Assembly: GCA_964576715.1 (NCBI GenBank)
Contig: CAZNWE010000044.1
Span: 1-35,609 of the forward strand
Reading direction: 5' to 3'
Origin: SLRI01 sp964576715
GTDB lineage: Bacteria > Pseudomonadota > Alphaproteobacteria > Geminicoccales > Geminicoccaceae
Length of the DNA stretch: 35,609 bases
Both the position numbers and the translations under genes were made by a program. Shown piece after piece: positions 1 to 6,919 of this stretch (its first letter is position 1; every line of letters begins with the position of its first letter). Below the pieces are notes generated by a model that ran no database searches, was not told where the DNA came from, and saw only the letters and a list, made by a program, of their open reading frames with translations.

Positions 1-1
1 C

Positions 2-547
2 AACGAGATCGTCCACCACATGGACTGGCTGCCGACCTTCCTCGCCGCCGCCGGCAACGAGACGGTCAAGGAGGACCTCCTCGAGGGCGTGACGGTCGAA
101 GAGATGGCGGGCCGCGAATACCGCGTCCATCTCGACGGCTACAACATCCTGCCGCTCCTGACCGGCGAGACCGAGGAGAGCCCGCGCAAGGAGATCTTCT
201 ACTTCACCGACGACGGCGACCTCTCGGCGCTGCGCTACGCCGATTGGAAGTTGATGTTCCTCGAGCAGAAGGAGTGGGGAACCCTACGCGCCTGGATGGA
301 GCCGTTCACCGAGCTGCGCATCCCGCTGATCCTCAACCTCAGGCGCGATCCCTACGAGCGGTCCTACCGGACCTCCAACACCTACTACGACTGGCTGCTC
401 GACCACGCCTTCATGCTGATCCCGGCCCAGCAATATGTCGGCCGGTTCCTCGAGACCTTCCAAGAGTACCCGCCGCGCCAGGAGGCGGCGAGCTTCTCGC
501 TCGACCAGGTGATAGAAAAGCTGTCGCAGCCGGGCGGGACCCGGTAG
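2..547 (+). CDS. Arylsulfatase, C-terminal fragment (5' end outside window)
   Basis: The reading frame is open from the window edge and ends at TAG 545-547, giving about 181 residues. The fragment starts with NEIVHHMDWLPTFLAAAG, then has a DGYNILPLLTGE-type segment and the closing NLRRDPYERS block, which is the usual order in the C-terminal half of type I arylsulfatases. These enzymes hydrolyse sulfate esters using a formylglycine made from Cys or Ser in a CxPxR motif; that motif would lie upstream and cannot be seen. Bacterial members are normally exported. An FGE gene 4 kb downstream on the same strand is the expected activating partner. The family call is secure. The substrate, and whether the active-site residue is Cys (FGE type) or Ser (anSME type), cannot be told here. 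Confidence 0.9.
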   Translation, partial: NEIVHHMDWLPTFLAAAGNETVKEDLLEGVTVEEMAGREYRVHLDGYNILPLLTGETEESPRKEIFYFTDDGDLSALRYADWKLMFLEQKEWGTLRAWMEPFTELRIPLILNLRRDPYERSYRTSNTYYDWLLDHAFMLIPAQQYVGRFLETFQEYPPRQEAASFSLDQVIEKLSQPGGTR

Positions 548-563
548 CGACCCGTCCCTTGGA

Positions 564-589
564 GGGAGCGGCCTCGCGAGGCCGCTCCC
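564..589. terminator. Perfect 26-bp palindrome, possible terminator or attenuator
   Basis: The half-site GGGAGCGGCCTCG is followed directly by its exact reverse complement, so transcripts of either strand can form a very stable GC stem of about 11 bp with a four-base loop. It starts 17 bases after the sulfatase stop and is followed by a loosely T-rich tail (ATTCCTTGTT) but no true U-run. It could be an intrinsic terminator, a processing or 3'-stabilising hairpin that uncouples sulfatase from downstream expression, or a dispersed palindromic repeat. The structure is certain; its role is inferred. Confidence 0.5.
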
Positions 590-616
590 ATTCCTTGTTC
601 GATCGAGAGAAGCGCC

Positions 617-1594
617 ATGCGCAGCCTTCGACTGCTGGGCCTCGCCGTCGTCGCGGCCGCTCTGCCGCTCGCCGCCCTCGCCGACCCGCTGCCGTCCTGG
701 AACGACACGGCGACGAAGGCCAGGATCATCGCCTTCGTCGACGCCGTCACCGACCCGGATGCCGAGAGCTTCGTGCCCGAGGCCGACCGGATCGCCGTCT
801 TCGACAATGACGGCACGCTCTGGGCCGAGCAGCCGCTCTACTTCCAGGTCCTCTATGCCATCGATGTGCTGCGCGAGAAGGCGGCCGTCGACCCGTCGAT
901 CCTGACCTCCGATGTCCTCATCGCCGCCGCCGAGGGCGACATGGCGGGGATGATGGCGAACGGCGTCGAGGGGCTCGTCGAGATCATCGACGTTTCGCAT
1001 GCCGACATTACGGTCGAGGACTTCCAGGCCGACGCCTACGCGTGGCTGACCACCGCGACCCATCCGACTAGCGGCCTGACCTATGCCGCCATGCTCTACC
1101 AGCCGATGCTCGAGCTGCTCCGCTACCTGCGTGATGAAGACTTCACGACCTACATCGTCTCGGGCGGCGGCATCGACTTCGTCCGCGCCATTGCCGAGGA
1201 GGCCTACGGCATCCCCCCCGCGCAGGTGGTCGGCAGCCAGGGCAACACCAGCTACGCGGTCATCGACGGCACGCCGACGCTGATGAAAGACGGCGGTGTC
1301 AGCTTCGTCGACGACAAGGATGGCAAGCCCGTCGGCATCATCCGCCACATCGGCCAGCGGCCGATCCTCGCCGGCGGTAACTCGGACGGTGATTTCGAGA
1401 TGCTGGAGTGGAGCACGGCCGGCGAGGGGCCCCGCCTCGGCCTGCTCGTCCACCACGACGACGCCGAGCGCGAATTCGCTTACGACCGCGACAGCCATAT
1501 CGGCAAGCTCGACCGCGGCCTCGACGAGGCCGCGGCCCGTGGCTGGGTCCTGGTTTCCATGGCCGATGACTGGCTGGAAGTATTTCCAGAGTGA
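617..1594 (+). CDS. Exported HAD-superfamily phosphatase
   Basis: 325 residues. The ATG is preceded by a GAGAG purine block. An N-terminal signal peptide (MRSLRLLGLA then an alanine/leucine core, cleavage near ALA-DP, residue 22) predicts export to the periplasm. HAD motif I is FDNDGTLW, with catalytic Asp63 and Asp65; motif II is the Ser in YIVSGGG; motif IV is GGNSDGDFEM. The spacing resembles the SerB-like, cap-containing branch of phosphomonoesterases, so a metal-dependent periplasmic phosphatase is likely, with substrate unknown. It follows the sulfatase after a hairpin, and its stop overlaps the next GTG start (GTGA, 1591-1594), so it is translationally coupled downstream. Exported HAD proteins of this kind occur near sulfatase genes, but a functional link here is inference. 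Confidence 0.88.
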   Translation: MRSLRLLGLAVVAAALPLAALADPLPSWNDTATKARIIAFVDAVTDPDAESFVPEADRIAVFDNDGTLWAEQPLYFQVLYAIDVLREKAAVDPSILTSDVLIAAAEGDMAGMMANGVEGLVEIIDVSHADITVEDFQADAYAWLTTATHPTSGLTYAAMLYQPMLELLRYLRDEDFTTYIVSGGGIDFVRAIAEEAYGIPPAQVVGSQGNTSYAVIDGTPTLMKDGGVSFVDDKDGKPVGIIRHIGQRPILAGGNSDGDFEMLEWSTAGEGPRLGLLVHHDDAEREFAYDRDSHIGKLDRGLDEAAARGWVLVSMADDWLEVFPE

Positions 1595-2427
1595 ACGCTC
1601 CTGATAGGACTCTTGCCCTCATTTTGGGCTTGGCCCTGGTCCTGGCGCCCGGCCACCGCGTCCAGGCACAAAGCGGCGACGACCTCGCCAAGGCGACGCA
1701 AAACCCGGTGGCGGCGATGATCAGCCTGCCCTTCCAGAACAACACGCTCTTCGGCGTCGGCCCCGACGACGACACCGCCAACGTGCTCAACATCCAGCCA
1801 GTGATCCCGTTCACCGTCGGCGGCTGGAACATCATCAACCGGACCATCGCGCCGGTGATCTACCTGCCCGACCTCGCGGCCGGCGTTGCCGAGGTGCCGA
1901 GCCAGATCCGAAGCGGCAACGACAAGTTCGGCCTCGGCGACATCAACCAAACGGTCTATTTCTCGCCCGCGAGTTCGGGAGAGGTGATCTGGGGAATCGG
2001 GCCGTCGCTTACCCTGCCGACCGCCACCGACGACGCGCTCGGCAGCGAGAAATGGAGCGCCGGCCCGGCGGCGGTCCTGCTGACGCAGCCCGGACCCTGG
2101 ACCTTGGGCACTCTGGTCCGCCAGCTCTGGTCGGTCGCCGGGGACGGCGACCGCCAGGACGTCAGCCAACTCCTGGTCCAACCCTTCGTCAACTACAACC
2201 TCGGTGGCGGCTGGTACGGCGTCTCGTCGCCGGTGATCACCGCCAACTGGAAAGCCGACAGTGACGACACCTGGACCGTGCCCGTGGGCGGCGGCGTCGG
2301 CCGGATCTTCAGCATCGCGGGCCAGGCGATGAACGCCCAGGTGCAGAGCTTCTACAACGTCGAGAAGCCGCGGTTCGGCCCCGACTGGTCGCTCCGCTTC
2401 CAGTTGCAGTTCCTGTTTCCGAAGTGA
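1591..2427 (+). CDS. Predicted outer-membrane transporter-like protein (neuromedin-U-annotated family)
   Basis: 278 residues from a GTG start sharing four bases with the preceding stop. A signal peptide (ALILGLALVLAPGHRVQAQ) ends at about residue 27. The mature part is rich in alternating hydrophobic and polar strands with many Gly, Asn, Trp and Tyr residues (VIPFTVGGWNIINR, LVQPFVNYNLGGGWYG, WSLRFQLQFLFPK). It resembles a family of proteobacterial secreted beta-proteins often annotated as transporter or, misleadingly, neuromedin U. I see no enzymatic motif. It is probably a small outer-membrane barrel. Together with the next gene it gives the cluster two barrel proteins, consistent with uptake or surface display of a sulfated substrate; that role is speculation. 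Confidence 0.75.
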   Translation: MNAPDRTLALILGLALVLAPGHRVQAQSGDDLAKATQNPVAAMISLPFQNNTLFGVGPDDDTANVLNIQPVIPFTVGGWNIINRTIAPVIYLPDLAAGVAEVPSQIRSGNDKFGLGDINQTVYFSPASSGEVIWGIGPSLTLPTATDDALGSEKWSAGPAAVLLTQPGPWTLGTLVRQLWSVAGDGDRQDVSQLLVQPFVNYNLGGGWYGVSSPVITANWKADSDDTWTVPVGGGVGRIFSIAGQAMNAQVQSFYNVEKPRFGPDWSLRFQLQFLFPK

Positions 2428-2492
2428 GCGACGTGGCTGGTGAAAGCGCCGAAGCGACGGTAAACAGCCAAGAGCGGCGAGGGCCACCAATC

Positions 2493-3317
2493 ATGTCGAC
2501 ACTCTTCGAGCGAGCGGGCTTTTCGCTCGCCTTGATCTGCGGCCTGCACGCCGGCTGGCTGGCGCCCACCGCGCCTGCCCATGCGCAGGAGGTCTCGACC
2601 GAGCGGCCGCCCGACGATCGGTGGACGTTCGCTGTGGCCCCCTATCTCTGGGCGACTTCCCTCGACGGCACGTCCAGCGTCGGCGGGGTCGATGCGGATG
2701 TCGATTTGTCGTTCAGCGACATTCTCGACGATCTGGCGATCGGCGGGATGCTGCTCGTCGATGTGCAGCGGGGTCGTTTCGGCATCGCCGTCAACGGCGT
2801 GTTCGCCCGGCTCGAGCCGGATGGCGACGTCGGCCCGATCCAGCTCGACGTGACGAACACGACCACCTGGATCGGCGCCGCCCCCTATTACCGCGCGGTG
2901 GAGCGGACCTATCGGGAATCGGCCTCGGGCCAGCCGCTGCGCTTCGTGGTCGAGCCCACGGCCGGCATCCGCTACACCAACCTTCGCCTCGAACTCGACG
3001 GCACCGGCCCGCGTGGCAACGGCCGTCAGGTGGACCAGAGCGAGGGCTGGGTCGACCCGGTCGTCGGCTCGCGCTTTTTTCTCGACCTCACCGAAAGCTG
3101 GACACTCTCTGGCGAAGCCGATATCGGCGGCTTCGGCGTCGGCTCCGATCTCGCCTGGAACGTCCAGGCCTTCGTCGGCTACCAGACCAGCCTCCTCGGC
3201 CGGGCCTTGACACTCGCCGCCGGCTACCGGGCGCTGAGCCAGGACTACGAGAACGGCAAGTTCAAATGGGACGTGACCACCCAGGGACCGATCCTCGGCG
3301 TGGTCATGCGGTTTTGA
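2493..3317 (+). CDS. Outer-membrane beta-barrel protein, function unknown
   Basis: 274 residues from ATG 2493, which is preceded by a GGCGAGGG purine stretch and begins a good signal peptide ending at APAHAQ (about residue 31). An in-frame GTG at 2424 overlaps the upstream stop but would add 23 charged residues before the signal sequence, so ATG 2493 is preferred. The mature protein has barrel-like alternating strands (RWTFAVAPYLWATSLDG, RFGIAVNGVFARL, WTLSGEADIGGFGVG, LTLAAGYRALSQDYEN) and ends in VVMRF. A terminal Phe is the classic BAM-recognised end of outer-membrane barrels. No ligand-specific motif is recognised. The stop overlaps the next start (TGATG, 3315-3319). Confidence 0.8.
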   Translation: MSTLFERAGFSLALICGLHAGWLAPTAPAHAQEVSTERPPDDRWTFAVAPYLWATSLDGTSSVGGVDADVDLSFSDILDDLAIGGMLLVDVQRGRFGIAVNGVFARLEPDGDVGPIQLDVTNTTTWIGAAPYYRAVERTYRESASGQPLRFVVEPTAGIRYTNLRLELDGTGPRGNGRQVDQSEGWVDPVVGSRFFLDLTESWTLSGEADIGGFGVGSDLAWNVQAFVGYQTSLLGRALTLAAGYRALSQDYENGKFKWDVTTQGPILGVVMRF

Positions 3318-4504
3318 TGCAACAGACCTTCACCGAGCATGTCGACCGCTTCGCCATCGCCGATGGCGGGCCGTTCGTCGAGCTTCAAAAACGCCTCGGC
3401 CTGCTCGAGGCCAAGGCGGCAGCGGCGCCGCGGCGGGCGGCGATACTGGTCGCCATCGCGTTCGGTGTGCCGCTGCTCCTCGCCATCGCCGCCGGCGACG
3501 CCTGGGGGCCGGCAGCCGAGCGACCCTTCCTCCTCGACTGGGGCATCTGGGCGCGCTTCGTCCTGGCGATCGCCGTTTTCGTGCTGATGGAGCGGCTGGT
3601 CAACGAGCGGCTCAAGGTGCATCTCCGCCAGTTCGCCGAAACGCCGCTGCTTGCCCCAGGCGCCATGCCGGAGGCCGCAGCGGCCGTCGAGCGGGCGCTG
3701 CGCCGTCGTGACCTGCCCGTGGCCGAACTGGTCTGCGTCGTCCTTGCCTACGCGATCACCCTCGCCGGCACGCTGGCGCTGCGCGGCAGTGCGACCACCG
3801 CCTGGCTGATCGAGGGGGCGGGTGAAACGCTCGGGCTCAGTGCCGCCGGCTGGTGGGTGATGCTGGTCTCGAATCCGCTCTTCTGGTTTCTCTTGCTGCG
3901 CTGGCTCTGGCGGCACCTCGTCTGGGGGCTCCTCTTGCGCGATATCGCCCGGCTGGAGCTGCGGCTGGTGGTCACCCACCCCGACAGCCTCGGCGGCCTC
4001 GCCTTCATCGGCCAGTACCCCAACGCCTTCGCGGCCCTCGTCTTCGCGATGAGCGCCGTGCTCGGCGCCGCCATCGCCAACGCCTTCCAGCACGACGACC
4101 TTCAGCTTGCGGGCTACGGCTACATGATGGGCACCTGGCTGGTGCTGGTGCTGGCCCTCTTCGGGCTGCCGCTGCTCGCCTTCCACTGGCCACTGGCGGC
4201 GCTCAAGCAGCGAGCACTGCTGGCATCGACGGCAGCCGCGACCCGGCATTTTCGCGCCGCCGAACGGGCGACCTTCGGCGGCAATCTGGCCGCTGCAGCC
4301 GATGCCGACGACAAGGCCGTCGGCGACATCCCGAACCCGACCGCGACCTACACCGCCGCCAAGGGACTGCGCACCCTGCCGTTCAGCCGCGAGGCGCTGG
4401 TGCCGGTGGCGGCCGCTGCACTGGTGCCGCTGGTGCTCGCCGGCTCGACCCGGCTGCCGTTCGCCGAGCTCTGGAAGATCGCCAGAAAGCTGCTGCTGCT
4501 GTGA
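3317..4504 (+). CDS. Polytopic inner-membrane protein, function unknown
   Basis: 395 residues. The start at 3317 is set by the TGATG overlap with the upstream barrel gene; longer versions of the frame only read through that gene. About seven hydrophobic segments are visible, near residues 47-65, 85-102, 138-158, 178-197, 233-253, 266-288 and 356-375, with a basic cytoplasmic stretch and a conserved-looking THPDSLGGLAFIGQYPNAF segment before the fifth helix. I recognise no catalytic motif and cannot name a family with confidence. It sits between an outer-membrane barrel gene and the FGE gene, and its stop overlaps the FGE start (TGATG, 4502-4506), so it is probably co-translated with both. Confidence 0.75.
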   Translation: MQQTFTEHVDRFAIADGGPFVELQKRLGLLEAKAAAAPRRAAILVAIAFGVPLLLAIAAGDAWGPAAERPFLLDWGIWARFVLAIAVFVLMERLVNERLKVHLRQFAETPLLAPGAMPEAAAAVERALRRRDLPVAELVCVVLAYAITLAGTLALRGSATTAWLIEGAGETLGLSAAGWWVMLVSNPLFWFLLLRWLWRHLVWGLLLRDIARLELRLVVTHPDSLGGLAFIGQYPNAFAALVFAMSAVLGAAIANAFQHDDLQLAGYGYMMGTWLVLVLALFGLPLLAFHWPLAALKQRALLASTAAATRHFRAAERATFGGNLAAAADADDKAVGDIPNPTATYTAAKGLRTLPFSREALVPVAAAALVPLVLAGSTRLPFAELWKIARKLLLL

Positions 4505-5253
4505 TGCGCCTGCTCTTCACCCTTCTCCTCGTCCCGCTGCCGGCCGTCGCGGAAGCGCTCTGCGAGGCCCATGGCGGCCTGCCCGGGGACGACGATACGA
4601 CCAAGGGCATGGTGCGGCTCGAGGGCGGCACCTTCACCATTGGCGACGACGACGAGCGGCCGGAGGAACGCACCGCCCATCCGGCCAACGTCTCGCCCTT
4701 TTGGACCGACCACCCCGTGGTACAGGTCGCGCATGCCGACGCCCTGGCCTATGCCGAATGGCTGGGCCACGACCTGCCGACCGAGGCCGAGTGCGAATTC
4801 GCGGCCCGAGGCGGGCACGAGGGTGCCACCTACAGCTGGGGTGAGACCTACGATCCGCTCGACGGCTGGAAGGCCAAGACGTGGCAGGGTGCATTCCCGG
4901 TCGGGAACGAGAACCAGGACGGCCACCACGGCACCGCCCCGGTCGGCTGCTTCGAGGCCAACGGCTACCGCCTCTACGACATGGCCGGCAATGTCTGGGA
5001 ATACGCCCGCGATTTCTATCTCCCCGGCCAATTTCCGGGCCCGGACCCGGCGGGGCCGAGTGCCGAACTCTCGGCACGCTACAGCCCGACCAGCATGCCC
5101 CGGGTCACTGTCAAGGGCGGCTCGTGGCTCTGCGCGCCCAATTTCTGCATGCGCTACCGCCCGGCCGGCCGGCAACCGCAGGAGCCTGACCTCGACTCCA
5201 ACCATATCGGCTTCAGGACTGTGCTGCGGCAGGACAATCCGAGCCCGCTCTAG
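4504..5253 (+). CDS. Formylglycine-generating enzyme family protein (SUMF1-type), internally shortened, with signal peptide
   Basis: 249 residues. FGE converts the sulfatase active-site Cys to formylglycine. Seen here: GGTFTIGDDDERPEER (residues 41-56), DLPTEAE..AARGG (90-104), TWQGAFP (126-132), GYRLYDMAGNVWEY (154-167) and GGSWLCAPNFCMRYRP, whose Cys210 and Cys215 have the five-residue spacing of the two active-site cysteines of human FGE (336/341). Oddities: residues 66-70 (FWTDH) join two blocks that in full-length FGEs such as Mycobacterium Rv0712 are separated by about 80-85 residues; LPTEAEW is LPTEAEC; and the Asn usually before TWQG is Lys. The N-terminus (MRLLFTLLLVPLPAVA) is a predicted signal peptide. 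The family call is secure. Whether it is active is doubtful. It is adjacent to barrel genes and downstream of a sulfatase. Confidence 0.88.
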   Translation: MRLLFTLLLVPLPAVAEALCEAHGGLPGDDDTTKGMVRLEGGTFTIGDDDERPEERTAHPANVSPFWTDHPVVQVAHADALAYAEWLGHDLPTEAECEFAARGGHEGATYSWGETYDPLDGWKAKTWQGAFPVGNENQDGHHGTAPVGCFEANGYRLYDMAGNVWEYARDFYLPGQFPGPDPAGPSAELSARYSPTSMPRVTVKGGSWLCAPNFCMRYRPAGRQPQEPDLDSNHIGFRTVLRQDNPSPL

Positions 5254-5260
5254 CAATGAG

Positions 5261-5267
5261 GGAGGAA
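5261..5267 (+). promoter_or_regulatory. Shine-Dalgarno deciding the DUF3300 start
   Basis: GGAGGAA lies after the FGE stop and 9 bases before GTG 5277 (3 bases before GTG 5271). An in-frame ATG at 5256 lies upstream of this site and has no ribosome-binding sequence of its own. GTG 5277 also gives the cleanest signal peptide (MKRLRRDGFG...), so it is the preferred start. Confidence 0.55.
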
Positions 5268-5276
5268 CCCGTGGGG

Positions 5277-6908
5277 GTGAAGCGACTGAGACGCGACGGC
5301 TTCGGGTTTGGCGCCTGCGCCCTGATGCTGCTGGGATTGGCGATGCCGCTCGCCGCTCAGGAGGATCAGGCGCCGGCGGCGGAGACCATTGTCGTCGACG
5401 ACGAGATCATGGCGCTGGTGGCGCCGGTGGCGCTCTACCCCGATCCACTGCTGGCCGCCATTCTCCAGGCCTCGATGTTCCCGGTCGACGTGGTCCAGGC
5501 CAACCGGTTCATCGAGCGCTACCAGCAGGACCAGACGCTCGAGCCGTCGGACGATTGGGACCCGTCGCTCATCGCACTGCTCAACTACCCACCGGTGCTG
5601 GCCGAGATGAACGAGCACCTCGACTGGACACAGGCGATCGGCGATGCGGTCTACGATCAGCTCGACGCCGTTCAGGACGGCATCCAGGATCTGCGGCGGG
5701 GCGCCTACGTCATGGGTGTGCTCGCCTCGAGCGACGTCCATGAGGTGATCGTCGAGGAGGGGATCGTGCAGATCCGCCCGACCACTGGGGGGCCGATCGC
5801 CATCCCGCAGTACGAAGGCGCAGCCCTGATCGCCGCACTGCAGCCGGTCGCCGAGGTCCGGGCGGGAACGCCAGCCGATGCCGAAGCGGTGGCGGCAGGC
5901 AGCGCCCCGACCGAGGCGGTGGACGACCTCGCCGAGCGCGAGGCCGCGTTGGCTGAGCGCGAAGCCGAGATCGCGCGGCGAGAAGCCGAGGTGGCTGAGC
6001 GTGAGCAGGCGGAAAGCGACGCGGCCGAGACCGTCGACGAGGGCGGGGTAATTGCCGAAGAAGCGTATGCCGAGGCGGTGCCCGAGTATGTCGAACCCGC
6101 CGCGGTCGATCCCTACGCTGCGAGCTACGCCCCAGCCGAACCCAGCTACGTCCAGCCGCCGGTCTACGCGGCGCCGCCGCCGCCCGTCACCTATGCGGCG
6201 CCGCCGAGCTCCGGCTGGGGCACGTTCGGGACGTTCGTCGGCGGTGCGGCGGTGGGCGGCCTACTCGGCTACGCCATCTTCGACGACGACGACGACGACG
6301 ACGACGACAACAACAACAACAACAACGGCGGCAACAACCGGCGCAACGACATCAACATCGAGGACAGCACGATCGTCATCGGCGGCGACGGCGATCGGCT
6401 CAATCTCGACAAGGACGAAAGGAAGCGGATCAACAATGAGCTGCGCGACCGCCGCGACCGCAACGACCGCGGCGACCGGGACCGCAGCCGCTCGGAGCCG
6501 CGCGACCGGGATCGTCAGGTGGCCGCGCTGCCGACCCGCAACCGCGAAGCCAATCGCGACCGCGACCGCTCCCGGGACATCAGTCTCCCGCAGCGCGACC
6601 GGGATCGTGGCACCAAGGTCGAGCGCCGCCAGGATCGGCCGACACCGGCGCTGAAGGCGCCGAAGCCGAAGAAGGGTGCCGTCGCCGACCTCAAGCGGCC
6701 GAGCCAGACCAAAAAGGAGGCCAGCCGCGGCAAGCAGAGCCGCAACAAAGCCGTGGCCAAGCGCGGCCAAGCGCCACAGCGCCAACTCGCTCACCGTGGC
6801 GGCGGCGGTGGTAGCAACAAGGCGCTGGGTGCGAAGAAGGGCGGCAAGCAGAAGTCCAAGGCGAAATCCGATCGCGGCAAGAAAAGCCGCGGCAAGAAAC
6901 GCGGTTGA
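5277..6908 (+). CDS. DUF3300 domain protein with Asp/Asn tract and basic disordered tail
   Basis: 543 residues from the preferred GTG start. A signal peptide (ALMLLGLAMPLAAQ) is followed by the DUF3300 domain, recognised from LVAPVALYPDPLLAAILQAS and VVQANRFIERYQ, over roughly residues 35-190. Next come a heptad-like Glu/Arg/Ala stretch (AEREAALAEREAEIARREAEV), a Pro/Tyr/Ala-rich linker, a glycine-rich hydrophobic segment (GTFGTFVGGAAVGGLLGYAIF), nine Asp then six Asn, a long Arg-Asp repeat and a Lys/Arg/Gly tail ending SRGKKRG. The latter half is surely disordered and may bind nucleic acid or anionic polymer; that is inference. DUF3300 and DUF2950 genes often occur side by side, as here, and their function is not established. 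Confidence 0.85.
   Translation: MKRLRRDGFGFGACALMLLGLAMPLAAQEDQAPAAETIVVDDEIMALVAPVALYPDPLLAAILQASMFPVDVVQANRFIERYQQDQTLEPSDDWDPSLIALLNYPPVLAEMNEHLDWTQAIGDAVYDQLDAVQDGIQDLRRGAYVMGVLASSDVHEVIVEEGIVQIRPTTGGPIAIPQYEGAALIAALQPVAEVRAGTPADAEAVAAGSAPTEAVDDLAEREAALAEREAEIARREAEVAEREQAESDAAETVDEGGVIAEEAYAEAVPEYVEPAAVDPYAASYAPAEPSYVQPPVYAAPPPPVTYAAPPSSGWGTFGTFVGGAAVGGLLGYAIFDDDDDDDDDNNNNNNGGNNRRNDINIEDSTIVIGGDGDRLNLDKDERKRINNELRDRRDRNDRGDRDRSRSEPRDRDRQVAALPTRNREANRDRDRSRDISLPQRDRDRGTKVERRQDRPTPALKAPKPKKGAVADLKRPSQTKKEASRGKQSRNKAVAKRGQAPQRQLAHRGGGGGSNKALGAKKGGKQKSKAKSDRGKKSRGKKRG
6282..6326 (+). repeat. In-frame (GAC)9(AAC)6 microsatellite
   Basis: Nine consecutive GAC codons followed by six AAC codons inside the DUF3300 gene encode a D9N6 tract. 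Triplet slippage would change tract length without breaking the frame. Confidence 0.95.
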
Positions 6909-6919
6909 GGAATGAACCG

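Noticed and set aside
284..1498. 404-residue minus-strand frame opposite the sulfatase and HAD genes
   Set aside because: Antisense shadow of two genes with clear motifs; no ribosome site.
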